Shown: one piece after another, positions 28,381 through 38,214 of the stretch
Layout: every line of letters begins with the position of its first letter
Position numbering within the stretch: the stretch's first letter is position 1
Assembly: GCF_003732275.1 (NCBI RefSeq)
Contig: NZ_MOBM01000012.1
Coordinates: forward strand, 248,001-312,000
Reading direction: 5' to 3'
DNA: 64,000 nt
Source of the DNA: Pseudomonas frederiksbergensis
Lineage (GTDB): Bacteria; Pseudomonadota; Gammaproteobacteria; Pseudomonadales; Pseudomonadaceae
The notes under the pieces: model-generated
Told to the model about the DNA's origin: nothing
Database searches by the model: none
Seen by the model: only the letters and a program-made list of their open reading frames with translations
Made by a program: the position numbers and the translations under genes

Positions 28381-29298
28381 TCAAGCCGCCTCCGTGCGCA
28401 GTACCACCGGCGCCCGTCTTTTAATAGAACAGAGGATCACCCCAAATACGATCAGCACCAGACTGACCAGGTGATAGGCGTGCAATTGCACGTCGAGGAA
28501 CACGATACTGAACAGCCCACCGGACAGTGGCACCAAGTGAGTGAAGATCTCACCACGGGTGGCACCGATTTCACCGATGCCTTTGCTCCAGAACAAGTAC
28601 GACAGCCAGGACGGGAAGATCACCAGATACGCCAGGCCCAGCCACGGTGCAGCCCCCTGCCCCAGGTTGAACGTCAGATCAGGGTGCAACGCCCAAATAC
28701 CCAGGCTGAACGGAATCAGGCACAGCGCCCCCACCACCGCGCAATACGTTACGAACGCATTGCCGGCGATGGTTTTGGGCTTTGTCCGCAAAAAGGAGCA
28801 ATAGACAGCCCAACTGGCAGCCGAGGCCATGGTCCAGAAATCGCCTTTGTTGAAGCCTTCCAGGAAGCTCAAATCGGACAGATGTCCCATGGTCACCAGC
28901 CAGAACACACCCACCGTACTGATGACCACCCCAAGCATGTTCGAGCTGGAGATGAAATCACCGAAAACGAAACGGTTGAGGGCCAGTACCAGACACGGCG
29001 TAGCCGACAGGTAAATCGCCGCATTCAACGAACTGGTGTATTGCAAACCGATATATAAGGTCAGCGGAAATATAACTTGGCCACAGACCGCCAACATAAC
29101 CAGGGTCAACCATGACTTACGTGCGGTCGGCAAACTGGCGATCACGGCTTTATAGTTAATCAACAGTAGTAAAGCGCTGGTAATCAACCATCGAAGTTGT
29201 GACAGCAGCACTGGATCAACATCCACCACCATCAACTTTCCGACCACATAGTTACCGCCCCAGAACACGGCAGCGAGTGACAGTAATAAGTACGGCAT
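28381..29298 (-). CDS. EamA/DMT-family metabolite exporter
   Basis: Inner-membrane transporter of 305 residues with ten hydrophobic segments and two EamA halves. The first begins MPYLLLSLAAVFWGGNYVVGKL; the second contains WTMASAASWAVYCSFLR and EIGATRGEIFTHLVPLSGGLFSIVFL. ATG 29298 has GGAGG; a longer frame to 29481 is not conserved. Its translation is probably coupled to the short frame ending at 29310, whose stop lies 11 bases upstream. The substrate is not known; amino acids or related metabolites are typical for the family. Confidence 0.87.
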   Translation of the reverse strand: MPYLLLSLAAVFWGGNYVVGKLMVVDVDPVLLSQLRWLITSALLLLINYKAVIASLPTARKSWLTLVMLAVCGQVIFPLTLYIGLQYTSSLNAAIYLSATPCLVLALNRFVFGDFISSSNMLGVVISTVGVFWLVTMGHLSDLSFLEGFNKGDFWTMASAASWAVYCSFLRTKPKTIAGNAFVTYCAVVGALCLIPFSLGIWALHPDLTFNLGQGAAPWLGLAYLVIFPSWLSYLFWSKGIGEIGATRGEIFTHLVPLSGGLFSIVFLDVQLHAYHLVSLVLIVFGVILCSIKRRAPVVLRTEAA

Positions 29299-29309
29299 TG
29301 ACGCCTCCG

Positions 29310-29546
29310 TTAGATTTTCTTCATTAACATGAACGAGGCACCGTCGAACTCGACTTCCCCTTGCAGATGGAACAAGTCTTGATACACAGACAGTTGCGCC
29401 TGCAACACATCCGTGATGGGCACCAACAACAGTGCCTGCATCTCCAGCACCCGGGCCAATTCGTTGACATAGACTCGGCAAGGCTCGGCCTCGACAGGCG
29501 AACTGTTGGCGACAATCAGGGAGTAACCAATCGACGGCGATTTTTT
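29310..29546 (-). pseudogene. Short coding frame without a normal start, coupled to the DMT exporter
   Basis: Reading the minus strand from the in-frame stop at 29549 down to the TAA at 29312 gives 78 codons with strong Pseudomonas codon preference. The product includes SLIVANSSPVEAEPC and VLEMQALLLVPITDVLQAQL and ends FDGASFMLMKKI. No ATG, GTG or TTG opens the frame near its beginning; the first ATG is internal. A different frame enters from a GTG near 29568 and meets this one at a run of six A (29541-29546). This looks like a gene truncated or frameshifted at its 5' end, or one with an unusual start. I do not recognise the family. Confidence 0.45.
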
Positions 29547-29726
29547 CTAATAAGTACTGACCGGATGTTCACCCCAACTGTGAACACCACACGCCACATG
29601 ATCGTATGTCGGATAGAACCCGCTGAATAACGAGTTTTATATCTGGCACCCATCGATAAATACGAATGGGCGAAAGGAAGAGCCGATTATTCCGAGGAAG
29701 TGCGAATGCAATCCCGCTGACAACCG
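29547..29726. other. Gap without a recognised gene
   Basis: The 180 bases between the short frame and the MocA-like gene are AT-richer than the surroundings and show no convincing coding frame, terminator or promoter consensus. Promoters for the exporter unit are expected here. Confidence 0.4.
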
Positions 29727-30320
29727 TTATTGAAAAACCAGTGCCTCAGGCACATCCACATCCCACAACACCCCGGGATCCTCCACCGCCACCTCGACCA
29801 CCCTCGCCTGCGCGAACAGCGACTTGGCGCCGTGATCACCGGTCAACGCCATCAATCCCGGACCAAAGCTTCGCCCGAACCCCACCGGGTGCCCATATTG
29901 CCCCTCATGCACCGGCACGCTGATGGCATCCTCGGCAATATTCGCAACAACCTGTTCAATGCTGGACGGCAGGATAAACGGCATATCCCCCAGCATGATC
30001 AGCCATCCACCGAGTTGCGAGCACGCCGCCACACCCGCCGCAATGCTGTCGCCCAGGCCGGTCGATTCGATCCGTACAATTTCACAACCATAGGCTTGAG
30101 CCATGCGAATCACTTGCGGGCGATCCGCCGTGGTCACCAGCACGCGCTTCTCAAGCGCGGCCGGCAGATTCACCAGCACCTGCTCGATCATCGAATGCAC
30201 GGAGACGCCATCACGACCGGTGCAGTCCACCAGCAGCTTGTCCTTATCGTTACCCGCTACCTGTCGAAACCGACTGCCCTGCCCGGCGGCCAGAACGATA
30301 ACGCCGATGGAGTCGCTCAT
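29727..30320 (-). CDS. MocA/MobA-like nucleotidyltransferase (molybdenum cofactor)
   Basis: Nucleotidyltransferase of 197 residues with the NTP-binding start VIVLAAGQGSRFR and the segments LGDMPFILPSSI and HPVGFGRSF. In the context of a xanthine-oxidase-type enzyme and XdhC, it most likely converts molybdopterin to the cytosine dinucleotide form (MocA role). Its start overlaps the end of the XdhC gene by 4 bases (ATGA). MobA (guanylyl transfer) is less likely, because hydroxylases of this family use the cytosine form. Confidence 0.8.
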   Translation of the reverse strand: MSDSIGVIVLAAGQGSRFRQVAGNDKDKLLVDCTGRDGVSVHSMIEQVLVNLPAALEKRVLVTTADRPQVIRMAQAYGCEIVRIESTGLGDSIAAGVAACSQLGGWLIMLGDMPFILPSSIEQVVANIAEDAISVPVHEGQYGHPVGFGRSFGPGLMALTGDHGAKSLFAQARVVEVAVEDPGVLWDVDVPEALVFQ

Positions 30321-31300
30321 ACCCCCTCCTGCAACGGCCTCTTCTGTTTCAGCTCAATGCCGTTCTTGATCGCCACAATTTCGGCCAGCAGCGACAAGGC
30401 GATTTCCGCCGGTGTATGGCTGCCGATGTGCAAACCGATCGGGCCGTGCAAGCGCTCGATGGCCTGTTGTGACAAGCCTAGCTGAGCCAGGTTGTCCCTG
30501 CGCTTCTGGCTGTTGACTCGCGAGCCTAGCGCACCGACATAAAACGCCTTGGAGTCCAGGGCCGTGAGCAGCGCCATGTCATCCAGGCGCGGATCGTGGG
30601 TCAGCGCGACAATGGCTGTGCGCTCGTCGGTCTGGATGGCCAGCACCGCTTCATCGGGCATGCCCGGGACGAAGCGACCGTGTTGCTCTTCCCAGCCGTA
30701 GACGAACTCGGTGCGCGGATCGCAGATCAGCACTTCGAAATCCAGCAGCCGCGCCATCTCGGCAACGTAGCGCGACAGTTGGCCGGCGCCGATCAACAAC
30801 AGCCGCCAGCGCGGGCCGTAAATGGCGCGCAAGGTCTGGCCGTCAAACACCAGCGCATCGGTCTTGCTCGCTGGCTGCAGAATCACATCGCCGGTCGCCA
30901 GGTTCAGCTCACGCGCAACGATTTCATGGGCCTCGCAGCGCGTCAGCAATTCGGCGACCCACGCCGGATCGCCGACGCGCTCCTCGGTCAGGCGCAATGT
31001 GCCGCCGCATGGCAAACCAAACCGTGCGGCCTCCTCCCGGGTGACGCCATAGGTAATCAATTGCACCGGCGGCCCGTCGGCCGGGATACGGCCATCGTGC
31101 AGCCGGGCAATCAGGTCATCCTCGACACAGCCACCGGACACCGAGCCAATCACCACGCCGTCTTCACGCAAGGCCAGCATGGCGCCAGGTGCCCGGGGCG
31201 CGGTGCCCCAGGTCTGGACCACGCTGTACAACATCACCCGCTGACCGGCGCGGCGCCATTCCAGCACGCTGCGCAGGACGTTCAGATCGACGCTGTCCAT
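30317..31300 (-). CDS. XdhC-family molybdoenzyme maturation protein
   Basis: Maturation factor of 327 residues that carries the molybdenum cofactor, helps insert the sulfido ligand and hands the cofactor to the hydroxylase. It has the N-terminal XdhC domain with TWGTAPRAPGAMLALREDG and GSVSGGCVEDDL. The C-terminal Rossmann-type domain has LLIGAGQLSRYVA and YVGALGSRVNSQKRR. Its ATG shares a base with the stop of the large subunit gene (TGATG). It sits in a four-gene operon with the two enzyme subunits and the nucleotidyltransferase. Confidence 0.88.
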   Translation of the reverse strand: MDSVDLNVLRSVLEWRRAGQRVMLYSVVQTWGTAPRAPGAMLALREDGVVIGSVSGGCVEDDLIARLHDGRIPADGPPVQLITYGVTREEAARFGLPCGGTLRLTEERVGDPAWVAELLTRCEAHEIVARELNLATGDVILQPASKTDALVFDGQTLRAIYGPRWRLLLIGAGQLSRYVAEMARLLDFEVLICDPRTEFVYGWEEQHGRFVPGMPDEAVLAIQTDERTAIVALTHDPRLDDMALLTALDSKAFYVGALGSRVNSQKRRDNLAQLGLSQQAIERLHGPIGLHIGSHTPAEIALSLLAEIVAIKNGIELKQKRPLQEGV

Positions 31301-33621
31301 CAGGCTTGCGCCTTCTGCCAGCCTTGCAACTGATAACGCACTGGCAAGTCACGAATACGCTTGCCGGTGGCAGCAAAGATCGCGTTGCACAACGCTGGCG
31401 CGATCGGCGGCACGCCTGGTTCACCGACTCCACCCAACGGCACATCGCCCGGTGGCGTGACCAGATGCACGGCGATTTCTTTCGGTGCCAGAGACATGCG
31501 TGCCACCTCGTACATGTGGAAATTGTCCTGCTGAACCTTGCCGTCCTTGAAGCTGATTTCCCCCAGCACCGCGTTGCCCAGGCCCATGACGCAGGCACCT
31601 TCGAACTGCGAGCGAATCCGCTCAGGGTTGATCTGCGGGCCGCAATCCACGGCGATGTCGGCCTTGTGCACGATCAACGTGCCATCGTCTTTGACTTCCA
31701 CCTCGATCACCGCCGCCACATAAGTGACAAAACTATAGTGCACCGCCAGGCCCAAGCCTCGGCCCTTGGGCAACTCACGCCCCCAACCGGCCGCTTTGGC
31801 GGCGGTTTCCAGCACGGTGCGCATCCGAGCAGTGTCGATTGGATAACGCTCGGGAGATTCGCCGTAGTTCCACTCTTCACTCAAGGTGCGCGGATCGATC
31901 TGACGGTCCGGGCCGAGCAGTTTGATCTGGTACTTGAGCGGATCCTGGCCAGCCTTGTGGGCCAGTTCATCGACAAAGCTCTGAATCGCAAAGCCGTGGG
32001 GAATGTTCGATACCGAGCGATACCAGCCGACCCGGGTATGGACCGTCGCTTCAGGGTTTTCCAGGCGCACATTGGGGATCGCGTAAGCCATGTTGGTAAA
32101 GCCCATGCCCAGCTCGAAAGCCGCCTCATGGTTCATTCCCGGCGCGAACAGCGCGGTGATGCTTGGCGCCACCGTGCGATGCAGCCAGCCGGACGGCAGG
32201 CCGTCCTTGTTCAGGCTGGCCTTCAGGTATTCGGCCGACACGGTGTGGAAATAGGAATTGTGGATGTCATCTTCACGGGTCCATTGCACCCGTACGGCTT
32301 TACCCGGGAACTCCTTGGCCAGGATCGCCGCTTCAACGACGAAGTCCGGCTTGGATTTGCGACCGAAACCGCCGCCGAGCAAGGTGACATTGAACGTGAC
32401 GTTATCGAATGGAATCCCGAGGCGCTCGCCGATCCGTTCACGGGTGACTTGCGGTGCCTGGCTTGGGGCCCAGGCTTCGCACACGCCGTCCTTGAAACGG
32501 GCGATAGCGACCATCGGCTCCATTGGCGATTGTGCCAGGTGCGGCAGGTAGTAAGAGGCTTCGAGAGTGCTGTCGGCGCTGCTCATGGCCTGGTCGATGC
32601 TGCCGGTATTGCGCACCACTTTGCCGGGCTTGAGGGACGCGGCTTCGAGTTCCTTGCGGTAGGCGATCGAGTCATAACTGGCGTTGGGGCCGTCATCCCA
32701 CTCGATTTTCAGCGCTTCACGGCCCTTGATCGCCGCCCAGGTATTGCTGGCCACCACGGCCACACCACCCAGTGGCTGAAACTCGGACGGCAATGGACGG
32801 CTTTCGACTTGCAGAACCTTGATCACGCCCGGGACTTTCATCGCGGCGCTGGCATCGAAGGATTTGACCTTGCCGCCGTAGACCGCTGGACGCGCGATGG
32901 TGGCGAAAAGCATGCCGTCCAAATGCACATCGGCGCCGTAGACCGCGCGACCATTGACGATGTCCGCACCGTCGATGGCCTTGGTGCCTTCCTTGCCGAT
33001 GTAACGGAATTCCGAGGGTTGCTTGAGCCGCAAGCTGTCGCGGGCCGGCACCGCCAGTGCCCCGGCAGCAGCGGCCAACGCGCCGTAGCCCAGTTCACGA
33101 CCGGTCGGTTGGTGAATGACTTTATGCAGTTGCGCATGGCACTCGCTGACCGGCACTTTCCACTGCGCAGCGGCGGCTTGCTCAAGCATGGTCCGCGCGG
33201 CAGCCCCGCTACGGCGCATTGGCTCGTACCAGTGACGCATGCTACGCGAACCGTCGGTGTCCTGGTTGCCGAAACGCACTTCGTCACCCGGCGCCTGTTG
33301 CACTTTGACCAGCGCCCAGTCGGCTTCCAATTCATCGGCCACTACCATGGTCAGACTGGTGCGTACGCCCTGGCCCATTTCCGAGCGATTGCAAACCACG
33401 GTCACGCTGCCATCGGCGGCGATGCTGACGTAAACCTTGGGATCATCGATCCAGCCATTGGGCATGCCGTCAGCGCCGAACTTCTTGTCTTTCTCGGCGG
33501 CAAGCGCGTCTTGCCAACCCCAACTGGCTGCCAGCACCAGCGCACTGGTGGCGCCCACGCCTTTGAGGAAACCACGGCGGCTGAGGTTGCTCAGCGCAAA
33601 GTCATTTGGTAGCTGGCTCAT
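31300..33621 (-). CDS. Xanthine dehydrogenase-family molybdopterin-binding large subunit (IorB-like)
   Basis: Catalytic subunit of 773 residues. The N-terminus carries a twin-arginine signal ([20 protein letters not shown]), so the folded holoenzyme is exported to the periplasm. Later segments [29 protein letters not shown] and [24 protein letters not shown] match the Tat-exported isoquinoline oxidoreductase/aldehyde oxidase branch. The last contains the catalytic Glu in GVGEPG. ATG 33621 overlaps the small-subunit stop by 4 bases. The substrate (aldehyde or N-heterocycle) is not determinable from sequence. No cytochrome c subunit gene is adjacent. Confidence 0.88.
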   Translation of the reverse strand: MSQLPNDFALSNLSRRGFLKGVGATSALVLAASWGWQDALAAEKDKKFGADGMPNGWIDDPKVYVSIAADGSVTVVCNRSEMGQGVRTSLTMVVADELEADWALVKVQQAPGDEVRFGNQDTDGSRSMRHWYEPMRRSGAAARTMLEQAAAAQWKVPVSECHAQLHKVIHQPTGRELGYGALAAAAGALAVPARDSLRLKQPSEFRYIGKEGTKAIDGADIVNGRAVYGADVHLDGMLFATIARPAVYGGKVKSFDASAAMKVPGVIKVLQVESRPLPSEFQPLGGVAVVASNTWAAIKGREALKIEWDDGPNASYDSIAYRKELEAASLKPGKVVRNTGSIDQAMSSADSTLEASYYLPHLAQSPMEPMVAIARFKDGVCEAWAPSQAPQVTRERIGERLGIPFDNVTFNVTLLGGGFGRKSKPDFVVEAAILAKEFPGKAVRVQWTREDDIHNSYFHTVSAEYLKASLNKDGLPSGWLHRTVAPSITALFAPGMNHEAAFELGMGFTNMAYAIPNVRLENPEATVHTRVGWYRSVSNIPHGFAIQSFVDELAHKAGQDPLKYQIKLLGPDRQIDPRTLSEEWNYGESPERYPIDTARMRTVLETAAKAAGWGRELPKGRGLGLAVHYSFVTYVAAVIEVEVKDDGTLIVHKADIAVDCGPQINPERIRSQFEGACVMGLGNAVLGEISFKDGKVQQDNFHMYEVARMSLAPKEIAVHLVTPPGDVPLGGVGEPGVPPIAPALCNAIFAATGKRIRDLPVRYQLQGWQKAQA

Positions 33622-34088
33622 GCCTTGGCCTCCTTCAGGTGAGTGGATGCCTGGCGGATGGCGGTCTTGATCCGGTTGTAGGTGCCGCAGCGGCAAATGT
33701 TGCCGACCATCGCCTCTTCAATCTGTTCGTCGCTGGGGTTCGGGTTGGTTTTCAGCAAGGCGGTGGCCGACATGATCTGCCCGCCCTGGCAGTACCCGCA
33801 CTGAGCCACGGCGCTGTCGAGCCAGGCTTGCTGGACGACTTTGCCAACCGGGTCAGCGTGCAGGTTATCGATGGTGGTGACGTTCTGGCCGACTACCGAG
33901 CCGATCGGCGTGATGCAACTGCGCGCAGGCGCGCCGTCGATATGAATGGTGCAGGCGCCACACAGGCCCATGCCGCAGCCGAATTTGGTGCCGTTGTAAC
34001 CGGCCACGTCACGGATCGCCCAGAGCAGCGGCATGTCCTCGGTGACATCGAGTTGATGATCTTGTCCATTGAGTTTCAGGGTAATCAT
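33618..34088 (-). CDS. (2Fe-2S)-binding small subunit of the molybdenum hydroxylase (IorA-like)
   Basis: Electron-transfer subunit of 156 residues. The N-terminal plant-type ferredoxin domain has Cys ligands in FGCGMGLCGACTIHI and SC. The C-terminal domain holds the second cluster with CGYCQGGQIM and NICRCGTYNRI. The start at 34088 (MITLKLNGQ) is conserved; the frame open to 34151 adds no conserved sequence. It is first in the operon, so the promoter must lie in 34089-34262. It has no signal of its own and would be carried out through the Tat system bound to the large subunit. Confidence 0.9.
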   Translation of the reverse strand: MITLKLNGQDHQLDVTEDMPLLWAIRDVAGYNGTKFGCGMGLCGACTIHIDGAPARSCITPIGSVVGQNVTTIDNLHADPVGKVVQQAWLDSAVAQCGYCQGGQIMSATALLKTNPNPSDEQIEEAMVGNICRCGTYNRIKTAIRQASTHLKEAKA

Positions 34089-34262
34089 GGGCACGCCCGC
34101 ATAGTTATAGAGGTTATGGGGTCGAGCAATCTGCCGCGTGGGTTCCTTCACGCAGATCGACTCAGGCTAATGGGCTCTCTTATGCGGACGCGACGTCTGC
34201 ACCGGGCCTTTGGTGGAGCAAATGCTTGCATCGTTAGGTAGCTAAGTTAACCCAGCATTAAC

Positions 34263-34299
34263 AAAAAAGCCCTGCACATTTGAAGATGTGCAGGGCTTT
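34263..34299 (-). terminator. Terminator of the exbB-to-murB operon
   Basis: AAAGCCCTGCACAT (34266-34279), a 6-base loop and ATGTGCAGGGCTTT (34286-34299). On the minus strand it ends in a run of T, 25 bases after the murB stop. Confidence 0.92.
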
Positions 34300-34323
34300 G
34301 GAATCAGCCGTGAAAGCGTAGCC

Positions 34324-35343
34324 TCAATACCGATTGGGCTCCATTTCCAGGTCGACGTGGAAACGTTCTGAAATGTCTTTTTGAATACGTTGCGCCAGGT
34401 TCAGCAATTGCAGGCCCGTTGCGGTGCCATAGTTGACCAGCACCAGTGCCTGTAATTTATGCACACCGGCATCACCGTCGCGAAAGCCTTTCCAGCCGGC
34501 CCGTTCAATCAGCCAGCCCGCCGCCAGTTTCATTTGCCCGTCAGGTTGCGCGTAGGCCACCAGCTCCGGGTATTGCTCCTTGAGCTGCGCCACCAATGTC
34601 GCCGGCACCAAGGGGTTCTTGAAGAAGCTGCCGGCATTGCCGAGCACCGCCGGGTCCGGGAGCTTTTCGTTACGAATGCTGCAAATGGCCTGACTGACAT
34701 CGGTAGATGTCGGGTGATCAATACCCAGCGATGTCAGGCGCTGGCGAACCGGCCCGTATTCCAGGTGCAGGTGAGCGGTGCGATTGAGGGTGAAACGCAC
34801 CCGCAGGATCAACCAACGCCCCGGTTCCTGTTTGAACAGGCTGTCACGATAGGCGAAGTTGCACTCGGCCAGCGTGAAGTCCCGCAACTCGCCGGTCTGG
34901 CGATCGAGGGCCGTCAGGCCGGCAAAAACGTCTTTGATCTCGACGCCGTAAGCGCCGATGTTCTGCATCGGTGCCGCGCCCACAGTGCCGGGAATCAGGC
35001 TGAGGTTTTCCAGCCCCGACAGCCCTTGCGCCAAGGTGTGTTGTACAAACGGATGCCATGGCTCGCCCGCCTCGGCTTCGATCACCACCTGGTTGCCGTC
35101 ATCGCTCAGTACACGAATCCCGCGTGTGGCCATGCGCAGCACCAGCGCCTGCACATTGGCTGTCAGCAACAAATTGCTGCCACCACCGATCACCAGCACG
35201 GGCACATCATGTTCCAACCCATAGGCCAGGGCTTCGCGCACGTCGGTATCGCTATGGGCCTCGGCAAACAGCCGGGCCTGAACATCCACGCCAAAGCTGT
35301 TGAACGGCTTGAGTGATACCTGAGCTTGTATCTGCAAACTCAT
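34324..35343 (-). CDS. murB: UDP-N-acetylenolpyruvoylglucosamine reductase
   Basis: FAD enzyme reducing UDP-GlcNAc-enolpyruvate to UDP-MurNAc in peptidoglycan synthesis. The 339 residues are of the E. coli type I class: NSFGVDVQARLF, VIGGGSNLLLT, GLSGLENLSLIPGTVGAAPMQNIGAYG, the active-site Ser in GNAGSFFKNPLV, and a C-terminal Glu in DLEMEP. It overlaps the phosphatase gene by 4 bases and is last in the operon. Confidence 0.95.
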   Translation of the reverse strand: MSLQIQAQVSLKPFNSFGVDVQARLFAEAHSDTDVREALAYGLEHDVPVLVIGGGSNLLLTANVQALVLRMATRGIRVLSDDGNQVVIEAEAGEPWHPFVQHTLAQGLSGLENLSLIPGTVGAAPMQNIGAYGVEIKDVFAGLTALDRQTGELRDFTLAECNFAYRDSLFKQEPGRWLILRVRFTLNRTAHLHLEYGPVRQRLTSLGIDHPTSTDVSQAICSIRNEKLPDPAVLGNAGSFFKNPLVPATLVAQLKEQYPELVAYAQPDGQMKLAAGWLIERAGWKGFRDGDAGVHKLQALVLVNYGTATGLQLLNLAQRIQKDISERFHVDLEMEPNRY

Positions 35344-35804
35344 AACCGTCCCTTCAATTCGATTACCAGCAGATCGCTGGCGCGCTCAATCAGGTCCAGT
35401 ACCGCTTCGAACCCCTGGTCGCTGTCGTGATAAGGATCCGGCACTTCATCGATTTCCGACTGGAAGCGACGCAGGAACAGGTCCAGCTCGGCCTTGCCCT
35501 TGGCCGGTTGCAGGGCCTTGAGGTGACGCAGGTTGCTGTTGTCCATCGCCAGAATCAGGTCGTAGGTGGCGAAATCGGCGCGGCTGACTTGCTGCGCACG
35601 CTGGGCAGACAGGTCGTAGCCGCGCAGTTTCGCCGCGGCCTGGCTGCGCTTGTCCGGGGGCTTGCCGACGTGCCAGTCACCGGTGCCGGCGGAAGCCACC
35701 TCGACTTGATCGGCCAGCCCCGCCTCACGCAGTTTGTGCCGCAATACGCCTTCGGCCGTGGGGGAACGGCAGATATTGCCCAGGCAGACGAACAGAACCC
35801 GCAT
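35340..35804 (-). CDS. Low-molecular-weight protein tyrosine phosphatase
   Basis: Phosphatase of 154 residues. The P-loop VCLGNICRSPTAEG has nucleophile Cys7 in CLGNICRS, and the general acid Asp is in EVPDPYHDSD. Homologues reverse bacterial tyrosine-kinase activity on envelope polysaccharide enzymes. It lies between kdsB and murB with overlapping ends on both sides, placing it firmly within an envelope-synthesis operon. Confidence 0.9.
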   Translation of the reverse strand: MRVLFVCLGNICRSPTAEGVLRHKLREAGLADQVEVASAGTGDWHVGKPPDKRSQAAAKLRGYDLSAQRAQQVSRADFATYDLILAMDNSNLRHLKALQPAKGKAELDLFLRRFQSEIDEVPDPYHDSDQGFEAVLDLIERASDLLVIELKGRL

Positions 35805-36568
35805 CAGGCCTCCAGCAAGCGACGAACGCGCTCGAGGTCTTCAATGGTATCGACGCCGGTAGGCGGGGCGATCAGCGCATCGGCGACGTGAATCCGCACG
35901 CCGTGCCAGAGCGCCCGCAGTTGCTCCAGAGACTCGGTGTTTTCCAGCCAGCACGGGCCCCAGGTGACGAAGTCATGCAGAAAACCGGCGCGATAGGCAT
36001 AAATGCCGATGTGGCGGCGATACGGCACGCCCTCCGGCAATTGCTCGCGGCTTTTGGCGAACGCGTCGCGAGCCCACGGCAAGGTGGCACGACTGAACGT
36101 CAGCGCCAGGCCATTGAGGTCACTGATCACCTTGACCACGTTGGGATTGAACAGGGTTTCCACGTCTTCGATCGGCTCGGCCAGGGTGGCCATGCGTGCT
36201 TCGGTGTGGGCAGCCAGGTTGGCGGCAACCTGATCGATCACGCTCGGCGGAATCAACGGCTCGTCGCCCTGAACGTTGACCACGATGGCGTCCGGGGCCA
36301 GGCCCAGTTTTGCCGCGACTTCGGCCAGACGGTCGGTGCCGGAATTGTGGTCTTCGCGCGTCAGCACCACTTCGGCACCAAAGCTTTTGCAGGCCTCGAC
36401 AATGCGCGCATCGTCAGTGGCAACGACCACTCGCTGGGCACTGCTTTTGCTCGCTTGTTCCCAGACGTGCTGGATCATCGGCTTGCCGGCGATCAGCAGC
36501 AGGGGTTTGCCCGGCAGACGGGTGGAGGCATAGCGCGATGGAATGACGACGGTAAAGGCTGTGGTCAT
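35804..36568 (-). CDS. kdsB: CMP-KDO synthetase
   Basis: Activates KDO with CTP for lipopolysaccharide core synthesis. The 254 residues begin [20 protein letters not shown], with [29 protein letters not shown] and [12 protein letters not shown], all standard KdsB motifs. Start and stop overlap the neighbouring genes by 1-4 bases. It cooperates with LpxK encoded two genes upstream. Confidence 0.95.
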   Translation of the reverse strand: MTTAFTVVIPSRYASTRLPGKPLLLIAGKPMIQHVWEQASKSSAQRVVVATDDARIVEACKSFGAEVVLTREDHNSGTDRLAEVAAKLGLAPDAIVVNVQGDEPLIPPSVIDQVAANLAAHTEARMATLAEPIEDVETLFNPNVVKVISDLNGLALTFSRATLPWARDAFAKSREQLPEGVPYRRHIGIYAYRAGFLHDFVTWGPCWLENTESLEQLRALWHGVRIHVADALIAPPTGVDTIEDLERVRRLLEA

Positions 36569-36750
36569 TTATCCAGACGCTCGTCGGTGGTGAGGGTGCG
36601 CGCTTCACTTTCGAGCATCACCGGGATGCCGTCGCGAATCGGGTATGCGAGGCCGGCGCCCTTGCTGATCAGCTCGGTTTTGTCGGCGCTGAGCTTGAGC
36701 GGACCTTTGCAGATCGGGCAAGCGAGGATATCGAGCAATTTGGTGTCCAT
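36565..36750 (-). CDS. Trm112-family protein (YcaR-like)
   Basis: Small protein of 61 residues, [20 protein letters not shown] with a CPIC pair and a C-terminal [11 protein letters not shown]. The second zinc-binding cysteine pair of eukaryotic Trm112 is missing, as is common in bacterial members. It is always found between lpxK and kdsB in gammaproteobacteria (ycaR in E. coli). Start 36750 is preferred over an ATG at 36756 because of Shine-Dalgarno spacing. Confidence 0.9.
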   Translation of the reverse strand: MDTKLLDILACPICKGPLKLSADKTELISKGAGLAYPIRDGIPVMLESEARTLTTDERLDK

Positions 36751-36775
36751 GAACATTCCCTGGATAGAAACGGAG

Positions 36776-37780
36776 TTAAGGCAAAAGACGAGCCGGCAAC
36801 AGGCGTATCAGCTGCGTATCGAACCAGGCCACGAAGGCCGGCGATGGCACAGCATCGACCGCCAGGTACCACCAATCGGCGGCGGCGAAGGCACGGCACT
36901 TCACCGCGTCTTTTTCAGTCATCACCACGGGCAATGACGGTGTGAAATTCAAGGCCTGCACGCTGTACTCGGCGTGGTCGGCAAATGCATGCGGCACTGG
37001 CCGCCAGTGTAGCGTTTCGAGGGTCGTGAAGAAACGCTGGGGATTGCCGATCCCGGCCACGGCGTGAATGGCCTGGCCGGCGGGGAAATGGTCGAGAGGC
37101 CGGCGTTCGCCGCTTTGCAGGTTGACCAGCGCCGTGGGTTGCAGCTGGAAGGCAAAACCGTCGATGCGGTCGGCCGTGGCACCGTTGTAAAGCACCGCAT
37201 CGACGCTTTGCAGACGTTCGATCGGTTCGCGCAACGGCCCGGCCGGCAGGCAACGCTGGTTGCCCAGACCGCGGGCGGCATCGATCAGCACCAGCTCCAG
37301 GTGCCGGGCCAGCCGGTAATGCTGCATGCCGTCGTCGGAGAGGATCAGGTCCAGCGGCTCGCTCGCCAGCAAGGCTTTGACTGCGCGGCTGCGGTCCGGG
37401 TCGATCATCAGCGGCACGCCGGTGCGCTGGACGATCAACAACGGTTCATCGCCCGCCACGTCCGCGCTTTGATCCGCCTTGACCCGCCACGGCAATTGCG
37501 ACGGTTTGGCGCCGTAACCACGGCTGACCACGCCGACCCGCAGCCCGCTGCGCTGGCAATGCTGGATCATCCACAGAATCAGCGGTGTCTTGCCGGTACC
37601 GCCCACCGTGATATTGCCGACCACAATCAGCGGCACCGGCGGCTGATAGATCTCGCCTTCACCCGCCAGAAAGCGCTCGCGCTTGCCGATAACCACGCGC
37701 CGATATAGCCACTCCAGTGGCTGCAACAGCTTCAGCGCCGGATGACCTTCGTACCACGCGGCGAGCAATCGATCGGACAT
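36776..37780 (-). CDS. lpxK: Tetraacyldisaccharide 4'-kinase
   Basis: Inner-membrane-associated lipid A kinase of 334 residues. It has an N-terminal amphipathic/hydrophobic helix and the P-loop [12 protein letters not shown]. It also has [39 protein letters not shown] and MTEKDAVKC, the full LpxK signature. I chose ATG 37780 ([16 protein letters not shown]); ATG 37786 overlaps the exbD stop and adds two residues. It follows exbD directly. Confidence 0.93.
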   Translation of the reverse strand: MSDRLLAAWYEGHPALKLLQPLEWLYRRVVIGKRERFLAGEGEIYQPPVPLIVVGNITVGGTGKTPLILWMIQHCQRSGLRVGVVSRGYGAKPSQLPWRVKADQSADVAGDEPLLIVQRTGVPLMIDPDRSRAVKALLASEPLDLILSDDGMQHYRLARHLELVLIDAARGLGNQRCLPAGPLREPIERLQSVDAVLYNGATADRIDGFAFQLQPTALVNLQSGERRPLDHFPAGQAIHAVAGIGNPQRFFTTLETLHWRPVPHAFADHAEYSVQALNFTPSLPVVMTEKDAVKCRAFAAADWWYLAVDAVPSPAFVAWFDTQLIRLLPARLLP

Positions 37781-37785
37781 GGCCA

Positions 37786-38214
37786 TCAGGACGCCGGCGC
37801 CGCCTCGACAGTGGTCATGCGCAAGTGACTGAAACCGAGCTTGCCGGCAGCGTCCATCGCGGTGATGACGGACTGATGAGGCGTCTTGCCATCAGCACTG
37901 ATGGACAGCGGCAGGTTGGTATCGCCATTGGATTCTTTCTGCAGCGCTTCCATCAGGCTGGTCAGGTCATTCTTGGGCAACAACTGGTTGTTCACGGAGA
38001 ACACACCTTCGGCGCTGATGGCGATGTCCAGTTGTTTGGCCTGCTGATCTTCGGCCGGGGAACCGCTGACCGCTTCCGGCAAGTCGACGCGCAACTGGGT
38101 TTCACGGGTGAAGGTGGTGGTCACAACGAAAAACAGCAGCAGGATAAACACCACGTCGATCAACGACGCGAGGTTGATGTCTATCGTTTCCCGCGGTTTG
38201 CGACGGAATTTCAC
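37786..38214 (-). CDS. exbD: ExbD/TolR-family biopolymer transport protein
   Basis: Proton-channel partner of 142 residues. It has one N-terminal membrane helix ([21 protein letters not shown]) that includes the critical Asp in [10 protein letters not shown], and a periplasmic domain. With ExbB it uses the proton gradient to energise an envelope process. No tonB gene is adjacent. It overlaps exbB by 4 bases. In this operon position it may serve a Tol-like or lipid-A-linked role rather than iron uptake; that is inference. Confidence 0.88.
   Translation of the reverse strand: MKFRRKPRETIDINLASLIDVVFILLLFFVVTTTFTRETQLRVDLPEAVSGSPAEDQQAKQLDIAISAEGVFSVNNQLLPKNDLTSLMEALQKESNGDTNLPLSISADGKTPHQSVITAMDAAGKLGFSHLRMTTVEAAPAS

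Noticed and set aside
31189..33612. Plus-strand frame of 807 codons
   Set aside because: Antisense to the molybdenum hydroxylase large subunit; no domain recognised and a His/Arg-rich shadow composition.
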